Shown: one piece after another, positions 25,871 to 33,509 of the stretch
Layout of the letters: the number at the start of each line of letters is the position of its first letter
Numbering within the stretch: position 1 is the first letter of the stretch
From: an uncultured Flavobacteriales bacterium
Lineage (GTDB): Bacteria > Bacteroidota > Bacteroidia > Flavobacteriales_G > Salibacteraceae
Assembly: GCA_913020435.1 (NCBI GenBank)
Contig: CAJVZZ010000024.1
Location: 1 to 40,271 of the forward strand
Direction: 5' to 3'
DNA length: 40,271 nt
The notes under the pieces: model-generated
Databases searched by the model: none
What the model was told of the DNA's origin: nothing
What the model saw: the letters and a program-made list of their open reading frames with translations, nothing else
Made by a program: the position numbers and the translations under genes

Positions 25871-26059
25871 CTAATAGGGTAAAGTTGGGGTATTTGGATT
25901 AACCCAAGTTTTTGAGAGGATTTTCTTTCTTCGTTCCAAGAGTGGAGGTCCTATTTCTTCAGTAGGATTAAGCAATCGAGATTTCCGTTCTTCGAAAGCT
26001 TGTTGAGCATTTGCGTTGGCTTCAGTTGTTCCTTTCGTATCGCCGCCGATGTATAAAAA
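25871..26059 (-). pseudogene. 62-residue C-terminal gene fragment of unknown family
   Basis: An open minus-strand stretch with no start codon at its beginning: it opens after a stop at 26060-26062, reads FLYIGGDTKGTTEANANAQQ, then AFEERKSRLLNP and TEEIGPPLLERRKKILSK, and ends TWVNPNTPTLPY with TAG at 25871. The composition looks coding and the frame is uninterrupted for 62 codons, but its 5' part is absent or destroyed. I cannot name the family. Confidence 0.5.
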
Positions 26060-26174
26060 CTAGCTGTACTTTTTTAATTACTATTGATCAACAAAACGAA
26101 TATTGAAAGTGAAAAGAGTTGAATTGGCTTAGGCAAAATGTGTCACTCAATAGTAGTAATATTATTTTGCTTTA

Positions 26175-26306
26175 TATTTTTGACATGGGAGTGAGAAGGA
26201 AAATTTAACGCGATATAATCGCTCAAGAGTAGAGTGAAGAAGGTCTAGCAGCAGTGAAATAAGCACTAATTAAAGAGTGTATTAAATCTCATTATCTTGA
26301 AAAGTA
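26175..26306 (+). other. Promoter-like element followed by a frame with several stops
   Basis: TATTTTTG (26175-26182) is followed two bases later by ATG GGA GTG AGA AGG AAA ATT and TAA. The same frame then reads RDIIAQE, stop, SEEGLAAVK, stop, ALIKECIKSHYLEK, stop. It could be a dead small gene; this is speculative. Apart from this, the AraC-type 5' end and the 62-residue fragment, nothing is seen in 25658-26350. Confidence 0.25.
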
Positions 26307-26354
26307 GAACAAACAGTTTTATTACTTTTCAACATAAACGACACCCCAGAACAT

Positions 26355-26362
26355 TACATTTG
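26355..26362 (+). promoter_or_regulatory. -7 promoter element TACATTTG (ftcD)
   Basis: TACATTTG fits TAnnTTTG and ends 23 bases before the ATG at 26386. No convincing -33 TTG upstream. Confidence 0.4.
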
Positions 26363-26385
26363 CCGACATAAAAATCAAAGGCAAA

Positions 26386-28083
26386 ATGGAACAACAATTA
26401 ATAGAATGTGTACCCAATATTTCAGAGGGTAGAGATGCTGCAAAAATCAAAGCTATAACTGACGTTGTAGAAACTGTAGAAGGTGTAAAATTACTGGACG
26501 TAGACCCAGGAAAAGCTACCAACAGAACAGTAATCACGTTTGTAGGTGAGCCAGAAAAAGCAATTGAAGCTGCATTTCTATTGATTAAAAAAGCAGCTGA
26601 GCTTATTGATATGAGCAAACATTCGGGCGAGCACCCACGTTTTGGTGCAACTGACGTTTGTCCATTGGTTCCTATTGCCAATATATCTATGGAAGAAACC
26701 GCGAAATACGCACACAAATTGGGTGAGCGTGTAGGTCGAGAATTAGGAATTCCAGGGTATTTCTATGAAAACGCAGCCAAAGAAGACAAAAGAGTAAACT
26801 TAGCCAGTTGTCGAGAAGGACAGTACGAAGGGCTTTCTAAGAAACTGAGCGACCCGAATTGGAAACCAGATTTTGGTCCAGCAGAATTCAACGCAAGCGC
26901 AGTTAAATCAGGTTGTACAGCAATCTCAGCAAGAGATTTCTTGGTAGCTTATAATATTAACCTAAACACAACATCTACCCGTAGAGCCAATGCAATTGCC
27001 TTTGACATTCGCGAAGCAGGAAGAATCAAAACGGAAGGTGGTTCCTTATCGGGTAAGAAAGTATTGGACGCAAACGGAGAACCCGTCCGTGAGCCAGGAA
27101 AACTGAAATGTGTAAAAGGAATAGGTTGGTACATAGAGGAATACGGAGTTGCTCAAATCTCATACAACCTAACTAACATAAGTGTTACGTCAATTCATGA
27201 AGCATTTGACGCGACACAAGAATCAGCAATTGCAAGAGGGCTTAGAATAACCGGTTCAGAATTGATTGGTTTAGTGCCCTTGAATGCATTGCTGGATGCA
27301 GGACGTTATTTCTTGAAAAAACAAGAACGTTCGTTAGGAGTTTCGGAATCTGAATTGATAAAGATTGCTGTAAAATCATTGGGACTAGACGATTTAGCGC
27401 CATTTGATCCAGCAGAAAAAATTATAGAATACAAACTAAAAGGTGCAGCTGGTGAAAAACTGGTGGACATGGATTTAGTTGCTTTTGCGGATGAAACTGC
27501 AAGTGAGTCTCCAGCACCAGGTGGTGGATCAATCGCTGCTTATGTGGGTACCTTAGGAATTAGCTTGGCTACGATGGTAGCTAATCTTTCTGCACATAAA
27601 CGTGGTTGGGACGATAGATGGGAAGAGTTTTCTGAATGGGCTGAAAAAGGTCAGGCAATCAAAAACAAATTGTTGTTTCTGGTAGATGAAGATACTGCAG
27701 CTTTCAACAAAATAATGAACGCTTTTGGTTTGCCAAAAGATTCGGACGCTGAAAAAGCAGCGAGAAGCCAAGCGATTCAAGATGCAACGAAATACGCGAT
27801 TGAAATTCCTTTTCAGGTAATGGAAACGGTTTACGATTCGTTCGAAGTAATTGAAGCAATGGTAGCAGTCGGAAATCCAAATTCGATTACCGATGCTGGA
27901 GTAGGAGCCTTGTGTGCTCGAACTGCAATTATGGGAGCGTTTATGAATGTGAAAATTAATACCGGCGATTTAAAAGACAAAGAGTTCGTTGCGGATATCT
28001 TGAAAAGAGGACAAGAAATTCAGGACAAAGCCGTTGAGAAAGAAGCGCAAGTAGTTACTAAGGTGAATGCTGTTATAGGCTAG
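26386..28083 (+). CDS. ftcD: Glutamate formimidoyltransferase / formimidotetrahydrofolate cyclodeaminase
   Basis: 565 aa, the bifunctional fused form. N-terminal formimidoyltransferase domain (about 1-300) opens LIECVPNISEG and has the catalytic His83 in SGEHPRFGATDVCP; it moves the formimino group of N-formiminoglutamate to tetrahydrofolate. C-terminal cyclodeaminase (about 350-565) starts with FADETASESPAPGGGSIAA and releases ammonia to give methenyl-tetrahydrofolate. It follows hutI by about 4 kb in the same direction; the product of HutI is its substrate, so the two act in sequence in histidine catabolism. Cytoplasmic. The ATG at 26386 fits the family start. Confidence 0.95.
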   Translation: MEQQLIECVPNISEGRDAAKIKAITDVVETVEGVKLLDVDPGKATNRTVITFVGEPEKAIEAAFLLIKKAAELIDMSKHSGEHPRFGATDVCPLVPIANISMEETAKYAHKLGERVGRELGIPGYFYENAAKEDKRVNLASCREGQYEGLSKKLSDPNWKPDFGPAEFNASAVKSGCTAISARDFLVAYNINLNTTSTRRANAIAFDIREAGRIKTEGGSLSGKKVLDANGEPVREPGKLKCVKGIGWYIEEYGVAQISYNLTNISVTSIHEAFDATQESAIARGLRITGSELIGLVPLNALLDAGRYFLKKQERSLGVSESELIKIAVKSLGLDDLAPFDPAEKIIEYKLKGAAGEKLVDMDLVAFADETASESPAPGGGSIAAYVGTLGISLATMVANLSAHKRGWDDRWEEFSEWAEKGQAIKNKLLFLVDEDTAAFNKIMNAFGLPKDSDAEKAARSQAIQDATKYAIEIPFQVMETVYDSFEVIEAMVAVGNPNSITDAGVGALCARTAIMGAFMNVKINTGDLKDKEFVADILKRGQEIQDKAVEKEAQVVTKVNAVIG

Positions 28084-28255
28084 AGTTGGGCTTCTCGATA
28101 CATTCCGCTTTGGCGAACATTCGAAGAGAAAAAGAGGAATTCTGGTTTATTATTAGAGGTTTTAATCGGATTCATTTTTTGGTCTTTCAGTTCGAGGGTT
28201 TTAAGGAATAAAGTAGAATAAAATTGTATCGAAATCTAAATTTATTAGTGTCATC

Positions 28256-28345
28256 TGAGCATAACGACGGTCATTCCCGCTCAGGCGGGAATCCGCTTTT
28301 AGAGATTATTTTACATTCCTGACTGTGCAGTAATGATACATCATA
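28256..28345. repeat. REP-like element, copy 2
   Basis: ATTCCCGC-TCAG-GCGGGAAT (28273-28292) is a perfect 8-bp hairpin preceded by GGTC, with a decayed second half (CATTCCTGACTG...AATGATAC). Same family as 21101-21165 and 31325-31400. Confidence 0.55.
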
Positions 28346-28515
28346 ATAAAAATGAAGAGCCATACTAAAAATCACGAAACCAACTAAATAGTTATGAAAA
28401 GAAGAAATAGGTTTTACTTGACCTTATCCTCAAACCATTGTTCCTGAATTGCGTTAACATTAATAGCACTCATTAATTACTCTTTAGTAGGTTTAAATTT
28501 AATACCGTTATTCTA

Positions 28516-28566
28516 AATTTATTTCAGAATCTCAATATTAATGAGGAGGAGTTACTGAAATAAATT
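28516..28566. repeat. 12-bp perfect inverted repeat before the patatin gene
   Basis: AATTTATTTCAG (28516-28527) and CTGAAATAAATT (28555-28566) flank 27 bases that contain a smaller hairpin CTCA/TGAG. Located 73 bases upstream of the patatin start; could be a regulatory hairpin, the terminator of something lost, or the ends of a small mobile element. Confidence 0.4.
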
Positions 28567-28638
28567 CAGTCTGACAATATGATGAGACACTCAAAGAGGA
28601 AAAGTAAAGAACGTTTAAAAAGAAATTAGATAACAACA

Positions 28639-30909
28639 ATGGATAAAAAGCTCCACATATTCAGATTCTGGGTTCAGCGTGTGCTTTTCTTTTTTCCTAT
28701 CCAGCTTATTCTAGCGCATCTCAAGCGCAGTCATGTGCTGATTGTCTATTGGTTAGTCCTTTACGGTTTAGTTTCAGGTCAAATCGCTGCAAAGTACGGT
28801 ATTCCAAATCTGTTACTGTATCCAGAGTATCTAGGAGTCTCAAATTTTTTGTCGCACATTATTTTAGGATTAGCCTTTGGCTCTTTTGTAATGTCTTTTC
28901 AGATAAGCTCCTACATAGTTTTTGGTTATCGATTTCCATTTATAGCCACTTTGAGCAAACCTTTCTTAAAGTACTCTCTAAACAATGCGATAATTCCGTT
29001 GGTATTTACAGTGTTTTATTTTACTTATTTAATTGATTTTCAGTTAAATAAAGAATTACTTTCACAATGGGATGTCGCTAAAAACAGTGCTGGTTTACTG
29101 TCCGGAATGGCCTTCTTCCTAATTATAGGTTATTGGTACTTTTTGTCTACCAACAAAAGCATTTTCGCCTTTATAGCTCCCAAAGCTTCGTTGGGTGATA
29201 GCAAATACGAGCCTATAAATTTATTGTTCGACAATTCGGTAAAGTGGTATCAATTTTTGAAACGCGATAGTGAGTGGAAAATTGAAACTTATTGGAGTGG
29301 TAACTTCAGTGTTAAAATAGCCCGAAGCAGTGCACACTATAATCGAGATACCCTCAAAAAAGTATTTGAGCAAAATCATTTTAATGCTTCTCTTTTTGAG
29401 ATAGGAGTAATCTTTAGTTTGTTAATAGTGGGTGTTTTTATGGAATCACCCGTCTTCGCTATTCCAGCCGGAGCGAGCATTCTGTTGTTGTTTACAATGA
29501 CACTTATGCTCTCTGGCGCTCTGCATAATTGGTTAAAAGGGTGGAGCGTATTGGGGTTTGTTTTAATAATTCTATTTGCAAATGGACTATCCAAAAACCC
29601 AAACCTCAGAAAGGAAAACAAGGCTTATGGTCTTAACTATTCAGTAAAAGCTGTACCCTATAGTAATGATGAAATAAGAAACCGAATGCTGGATATAGAA
29701 ACGGTTCAGCAAAGTTTTGACAATGAGGTTAAGGCATTAAATAAATGGAAGTCCAAAGAGAAATCCAAAACACTTTTTATTATCAATACCAGTGGTGGTG
29801 GATTGCGCTCTGCCTTATGGACCTATTACTGTTTGGCGAACATAGATTCGGTGTCCAGTCAGACTATAATGAACAAAACACGCTTCATTACAGGTGCTTC
29901 GGGCGGCATGATTGGTGCTTCCTATTATCGGGAATTACATTTAAGAAATCAACTGCTTGAAAATTTCGATTTTTCGATTGACAGATACGGTAGTCTATTA
30001 TCGAATGATTTGTTGAATTCCCTGTCTTTTTCTTGGGTTGTAAATGACATATTTAGAATGCGCACATTTGAAGTAAATGGGCAGTCCTTTTTTAAGGATC
30101 GTGCTTATTACTTTGAAAATCAATTGAATATAAATACTCAAGGACTTTTAGATAAACCGTTGAGTTATTACCGAGATTTTACTCAAAATGGAAGTTTGCC
30201 TTTTCTACTATTAACACCAACTATTATCAATGATGGTCGAAGGCTGATGGTTTCTAGCCTACCCTTGAACTTTATGTACAAACCGCATTTCGGCAAAGAA
30301 GTAATCCAAAACTCTAGGTTTATTGATTTCATTGATTTTCAGTCTTATTTTAAAAACCAAGGTGCCGATAGTTTGCGTTTTACGACCGCACTTCGCATGA
30401 ATTCTACCTTTCCATTTGTACTGCCAAATATCTACTTGCCAACTGAGCCGAAAATTCAAGTTATGGATGCCGGTCTGCGTGATAATTTCGGTATGCTATC
30501 AACTACTCAGTACTTACATGCAATGCAGGATTGGTTGGATACAGCGATTGAGAAAATTGTGATCGTTCGAATTTTTGATAAACCTAAAGAAATTGAAATA
30601 AGGGAAGACCCTTATCAGTCGTTGATACATTCAATTACAGCACCGGTAGATCATGTTTATTTGAACATGTTTAATACCCAACGATTGAGAGAAGATGACT
30701 TGCTAAATGATCTTCCACCGGCATTAAAATCTAAATTAGAGATCATTGATTTTCCATTAGAACTTAATGGCTCCAGAAACATTCCTTTGAGCTGGCAATT
30801 GACACAAAGCGACAAGAATTTGATTCGTGAGTCTTTTTTCTCACCTAAAAACGAATCCGCTATAAAACTAGTTAAATACCACCTTTCGGATTCATTCAAG
30901 ACGTATTAA
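28639..30909 (+). CDS. Patatin-like phospholipase with multi-pass N-terminal membrane domain
   Basis: 756 aa. Residues 1-315 are mostly membrane: hydrophobic segments at about 33-48, 70-90, 118-133, 152-170, 253-268, 275-292 and 303-315. A patatin domain follows from about 378: oxyanion loop SGGGLR (385-390), nucleophile elbow GASGG (419-423) with Ser421, and catalytic Asp610 in MDAGLRDNFG. This is the Ser-Asp dyad of patatin phospholipase A. The start ATG at 28639 follows an unusually long gap; no -7 element is seen. A TPR protein gene begins 29 bases after its stop and is probably cotranscribed. Expected to hydrolyse membrane lipids; its membrane side and substrates are unknown. Confidence 0.85.
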   Translation: MDKKLHIFRFWVQRVLFFFPIQLILAHLKRSHVLIVYWLVLYGLVSGQIAAKYGIPNLLLYPEYLGVSNFLSHIILGLAFGSFVMSFQISSYIVFGYRFPFIATLSKPFLKYSLNNAIIPLVFTVFYFTYLIDFQLNKELLSQWDVAKNSAGLLSGMAFFLIIGYWYFLSTNKSIFAFIAPKASLGDSKYEPINLLFDNSVKWYQFLKRDSEWKIETYWSGNFSVKIARSSAHYNRDTLKKVFEQNHFNASLFEIGVIFSLLIVGVFMESPVFAIPAGASILLLFTMTLMLSGALHNWLKGWSVLGFVLIILFANGLSKNPNLRKENKAYGLNYSVKAVPYSNDEIRNRMLDIETVQQSFDNEVKALNKWKSKEKSKTLFIINTSGGGLRSALWTYYCLANIDSVSSQTIMNKTRFITGASGGMIGASYYRELHLRNQLLENFDFSIDRYGSLLSNDLLNSLSFSWVVNDIFRMRTFEVNGQSFFKDRAYYFENQLNINTQGLLDKPLSYYRDFTQNGSLPFLLLTPTIINDGRRLMVSSLPLNFMYKPHFGKEVIQNSRFIDFIDFQSYFKNQGADSLRFTTALRMNSTFPFVLPNIYLPTEPKIQVMDAGLRDNFGMLSTTQYLHAMQDWLDTAIEKIVIVRIFDKPKEIEIREDPYQSLIHSITAPVDHVYLNMFNTQRLREDDLLNDLPPALKSKLEIIDFPLELNGSRNIPLSWQLTQSDKNLIRESFFSPKNESAIKLVKYHLSDSFKTY

Positions 30910-30937
30910 TTTCTAATTTTAGCTTTCAATTTTTAGC

Positions 30938-31282
30938 ATGATCAAACAAGATAGAATAGAGTTAATAAAAGAGATGCTTTCGACCAATTCTAAGGATCCT
31001 TTCCTGAATTATGCAGCTGCATTAGAGTATAGTAAGTTCGGTGATAAAGAAAAGGCAATTAGTCTTTTGGAAGATGTTGCTGATTTTGATCCTAAGTATT
31101 TAGGAACCTATTATCTACTTGGGCAGATATACGAGGAGGTTGATCAGCTTGAAAAGGCGATAAGTATTTATCGTCGAGGTAGAAAAATTGCCAATGAACA
31201 GAATAATAACAAGACTTTAGGCGAACTCAATGAAGCGTTAATGCTGATTGATGAGGAGTTTGATGAAGCTTGGGAGGATTGA
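30938..31282 (+). CDS. Small tetratricopeptide-repeat (TPR) protein
   Basis: 114 aa. Two to three TPR helix pairs: NYAAALEYSKFGDKEKAISL (about 24-43), LGTYYLLGQIYEEVDQLEKA (about 55-74) and a degenerate C-terminal pair. No signal peptide or membrane segment; cytoplasmic, with an acidic tail (DEEFDEAWED). TPR units mediate protein contacts. It lies 28 bases after the patatin stop on the same strand, so they are probably cotranscribed; whether it acts on the patatin is unknown. It is followed by convergent rnz. Confidence 0.8.
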   Translation: MIKQDRIELIKEMLSTNSKDPFLNYAAALEYSKFGDKEKAISLLEDVADFDPKYLGTYYLLGQIYEEVDQLEKAISIYRRGRKIANEQNNNKTLGELNEALMLIDEEFDEAWED

Positions 31283-31324
31283 TTATTTAGTTTATTCCTT
31301 CATTATTGATACCATTTCTTCTCA

Positions 31325-31400
31325 TCAGAGCATGAATCCCGCTTTATATTAAGAGATTCATGTACGACCGGACCTGTTTATATCTGACAGAGAATGACGA
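31325..31400. repeat. REP-like element, copy 3
   Basis: CATGAATC (31331-31338) and GATTCATG (31355-31362) form an 8-bp inverted repeat around a CCCGC segment; a second part runs to GAATGACG. It resembles copies 1 and 2 and lies between the convergent TPR and rnz genes. Confidence 0.45.
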
Positions 31401-31448
31401 TTAAGGAGTGTAAATTTTACTCTTGTCGGTATGTCAATACAATTCAGC

Positions 31449-32366
31449 CTAATGCTCAATCTTAAAGGTTGTTCCTTCAATGGCCAGCTCAGTATTCTTA
31501 AAAATAGTTTGTGCTTCTACTTTAATCGGTTCTAGCTTCGTATATCGCGTGCTAAAGTGCCCCAGTACCAATTTCTTGCAATTTGTTTTAAGGGCGATTT
31601 CTGCTGCTTGTAGATTAGTTGTGTGAAAAGTATCGGCTGCTCGTTGGGTAGCATCGCCCATAAATGTGGATTCGTGATAGAGAATATCACTATTCTTTAT
31701 CGCTTCGTAGTAGGATTCCTTTGGCTTGGTGTCCGTAATAAATGCATACTTACGAAGCGATAGTGGAGCCTCTGTTGCATCAGCTGCATAAATTGTTTCT
31801 GTTGCTCTGTGAATGTCTTTTCCCTGTTTTAATAATTTTATTTCTTCAACTCCAAGTTTTAAGGATTGAAGACTCTCTTTTTTGATATTCAGTGGTTTTT
31901 CGGTTTCTCGAAAAATAAATCCAAAACACGGAATTCGATGATTTACAGGAGTGGCAGTTACTTCAACGTTGTGATCTTTTAGAATAACAGATTCTGTTTC
32001 ATCATCCAGATAATTGTAATGAATTTCATATTTCAGTTTGGTATTTGATACTGAAAGCTGTAGATTAAGTATTTCTCGTAACATTCTGTTAGCGTGAATA
32101 GTAAGCGGCTTTTCTCTTCCTAGCAAATGCATGGTATTTAGCAAGCCAATAAGCCCGAAATAATGGTCGCCATGCAAGTGAGAAATGAAAATATGTTCGA
32201 TACGTTGGAACTTGATTCCGAACTTTCTCATTTGAATTTGAGCACCTTCACCACAGTCAATTAAATAGTAATGGTGATTAATATTCAGTAATTGACTAGT
32301 CGGATGTCGAGTAGGTGTAGGAACGGCAGAATTAGAACCGAGAATGGTAATTTCAAATGGAGTCAT
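31449..32366 (-). CDS. rnz: Ribonuclease Z
   Basis: 305 aa, short-form RNase Z of the metallo-beta-lactamase superfamily, an endonuclease that trims the 3' ends of tRNA precursors lacking CCA. The zinc motif HLHGDH is at 63-68 (SHLHGDHYFGL). The N-terminal LGSNSAVPTPTR and YLIDCGEGAQIQMRKF, and later FITDTKP and LVLGHFSTRY near the end, are family signatures. Its start overlaps the stop of the T9SS protein upstream by one base (TAATG). Cytoplasmic. Convergent to the TPR gene. Confidence 0.95.
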   Translation of the reverse strand: MTPFEITILGSNSAVPTPTRHPTSQLLNINHHYYLIDCGEGAQIQMRKFGIKFQRIEHIFISHLHGDHYFGLIGLLNTMHLLGREKPLTIHANRMLREILNLQLSVSNTKLKYEIHYNYLDDETESVILKDHNVEVTATPVNHRIPCFGFIFRETEKPLNIKKESLQSLKLGVEEIKLLKQGKDIHRATETIYAADATEAPLSLRKYAFITDTKPKESYYEAIKNSDILYHESTFMGDATQRAADTFHTTNLQAAEIALKTNCKKLVLGHFSTRYTKLEPIKVEAQTIFKNTELAIEGTTFKIEH

Positions 32367-33085
32367 TAATGCTGAATAGTAATTTTGTTAAACAGCATCT
32401 TATCGTCAATTTGATACTTGGCGATGTATAACCCGTTTTCAATATATTGTGTAGGAACTTGAACGTTTTCTTCGTTTGAATTAAAGTTGAAAGTCTTTAC
32501 TAACTTACCATTCAAATCCATCAATTCTATTGATAAGGTATTGTACAAATGCCTTCCCAAGTCAAAGGAAATAAGATCACTTGCAGGGTTCGGATAAACA
32601 GTAATAGACTCGCTTTTTGGTGTTTGAATAGATAATGTAGCAGAATCAAACAAATTAAATTCGACTTCAATAATGGTATCAAAACTTACAATACTAGTTT
32701 CGATGAAGAGTTTAAGAGTGATCGTTTTTTGATTCGTCTCTTTTGAATCAGTGGCTAGCCCTTTAATTTGAATGCAATTATTTGTACCTCCAGGAAATAT
32801 GCAATTTGATGGTTTGCACAGATAACTTAAACCTGCATAAAGATTCGGAACGTCTTTAATTGTAACCTGATTAATTGCGAACCCTTGAATTTCAGTAGGT
32901 ATAACAATTGTCAAAGTTTCATTATAGGCGCTATCTATCCATGCATCTGGAATTTTGTTTTTTCCTAAGCTTGAATATGCTCCAAATTCAGTAAACGTAT
33001 TGTCTGGTGTGCATTGTGCGAAAGTATTAGCAGATAAAAAACTGAATGTCAATAGTAAAGCTGCTAATTTCATCTTTACTGTCAT
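32366..33085 (-). CDS. Secreted protein with T9SS type A sorting domain
   Basis: 239 aa. Signal peptide about 1-24 (ending NTFAQ); ATG at 33085 is used, though Met5 at 33073 could also be the start. The middle (about 30-150) is beta-rich with a small Cys cluster (LCKPSNC, NNCIQIKG) and no named domain. Residues 161-239 begin ITVYPNPAS and continue LSIELMDLNGKLVKTF to YIENGLYIAKYQ, a type A T9SS sorting domain, so the mature protein is exported to the outer surface or medium. It sits between STAS and rnz and overlaps both by one base (TAATG), an odd place for an exported protein. Its function is unknown. Confidence 0.85.
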   Translation of the reverse strand: MTVKMKLAALLLTFSFLSANTFAQCTPDNTFTEFGAYSSLGKNKIPDAWIDSAYNETLTIVIPTEIQGFAINQVTIKDVPNLYAGLSYLCKPSNCIFPGGTNNCIQIKGLATDSKETNQKTITLKLFIETSIVSFDTIIEVEFNLFDSATLSIQTPKSESITVYPNPASDLISFDLGRHLYNTLSIELMDLNGKLVKTFNFNSNEENVQVPTQYIENGLYIAKYQIDDKMLFNKITIQH

Positions 33086-33453
33086 TATTCAAATCCTTTT
33101 TCAATTTCATGCATCATTATTAAATCTAACGCTTCAGGCATGCTGGGGGTTAAATTCAATATGGTGTCTAACTTTGAAAGATTAATTAGTTTGGAGATCA
33201 TCTCTTTTGCTCCAGAAACAACTAATAATGCATTATTTTTTTTTGCAGCACGATGGCCTACCAATATTGCACTTAAACCACTCGAATCGCAATACTCACA
33301 ATTAGAAATATCTAATAGTAAATTATTCAATTTGCCCTCTTCGATTGCGGTATTGAAATGATTCTTAAGTTCTGGAGAAATTGCTGAATTGAGCTTAGAG
33401 GCTTCAATGGTGATGGCGGTGCAATACTCTAGTTTTTCTATTTTAAATTCCAT
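33085..33453 (-). CDS. STAS domain anti-sigma factor antagonist
   Basis: 122 aa, single STAS domain of the SpoIIAA/RsbV type. The phosphorylation loop CDSSGLS (55-61) carries the conserved Ser57/Ser58, expected to be phosphorylated by a partner kinase; the partner switch is a Ser/Thr kinase-anti-sigma factor, not encoded here. Strand-helix pattern LLLDISNCEYCDSSGLSAILVGHRAA is typical. Cytoplasmic. It has a TAATTTTG -7 element upstream and overlaps the next gene by one base (TAATG). Which sigma factor or other process it controls cannot be told. Confidence 0.88.
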   Translation of the reverse strand: MEFKIEKLEYCTAITIEASKLNSAISPELKNHFNTAIEEGKLNNLLLDISNCEYCDSSGLSAILVGHRAAKKNNALLVVSGAKEMISKLINLSKLDTILNLTPSMPEALDLIMMHEIEKGFE

Positions 33454-33475
33454 AGTTGTTTTTACTCTTGAATCT

Positions 33476-33483
33476 CAAAATTA
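33476..33483 (-). promoter_or_regulatory. -7 promoter element TAATTTTG (STAS gene)
   Basis: TAATTTTG on the minus strand fits TAnnTTTG and lies 22 bases before the STAS ATG (33453), so the STAS-T9SS-rnz set may have its own promoter apart from pyrRB. Confidence 0.4.
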
Positions 33484-33493
33484 ATAAAAGGGT

Positions 33494-33506
33494 GCTATAA
33501 AATAGC
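33494..33506 (-). terminator. Weak hairpin after pyrB
   Basis: GCTAT-TTT-ATAGC on the minus strand, followed by ACCCTTTTATT, three bases after the pyrB stop. The stem is only 5 bp, so termination is doubtful. Confidence 0.25.
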
Positions 33507-33509
33507 TTT

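Larger units (their letters stand above)
28084..28638. other. Gene-free region with a REP-like hairpin and an inverted repeat
   Basis: About 555 bases without a supportable gene. It contains the hairpin at 28273-28292, the 12-bp inverted repeat at 28516-28566 and, on the minus strand at about 28340-28475, short frames (MSAINVNAIQEQWFEDK, then a hydrophobic stretch in another frame) that may be a decayed small membrane protein. None is called. Confidence 0.4.

Noticed and set aside
28330..28475. Small membrane protein on the minus strand
   Set aside because: The ATG frame stops after 19 codons and the hydrophobic part lies in another frame that runs into the REP-like element; at best a remnant.
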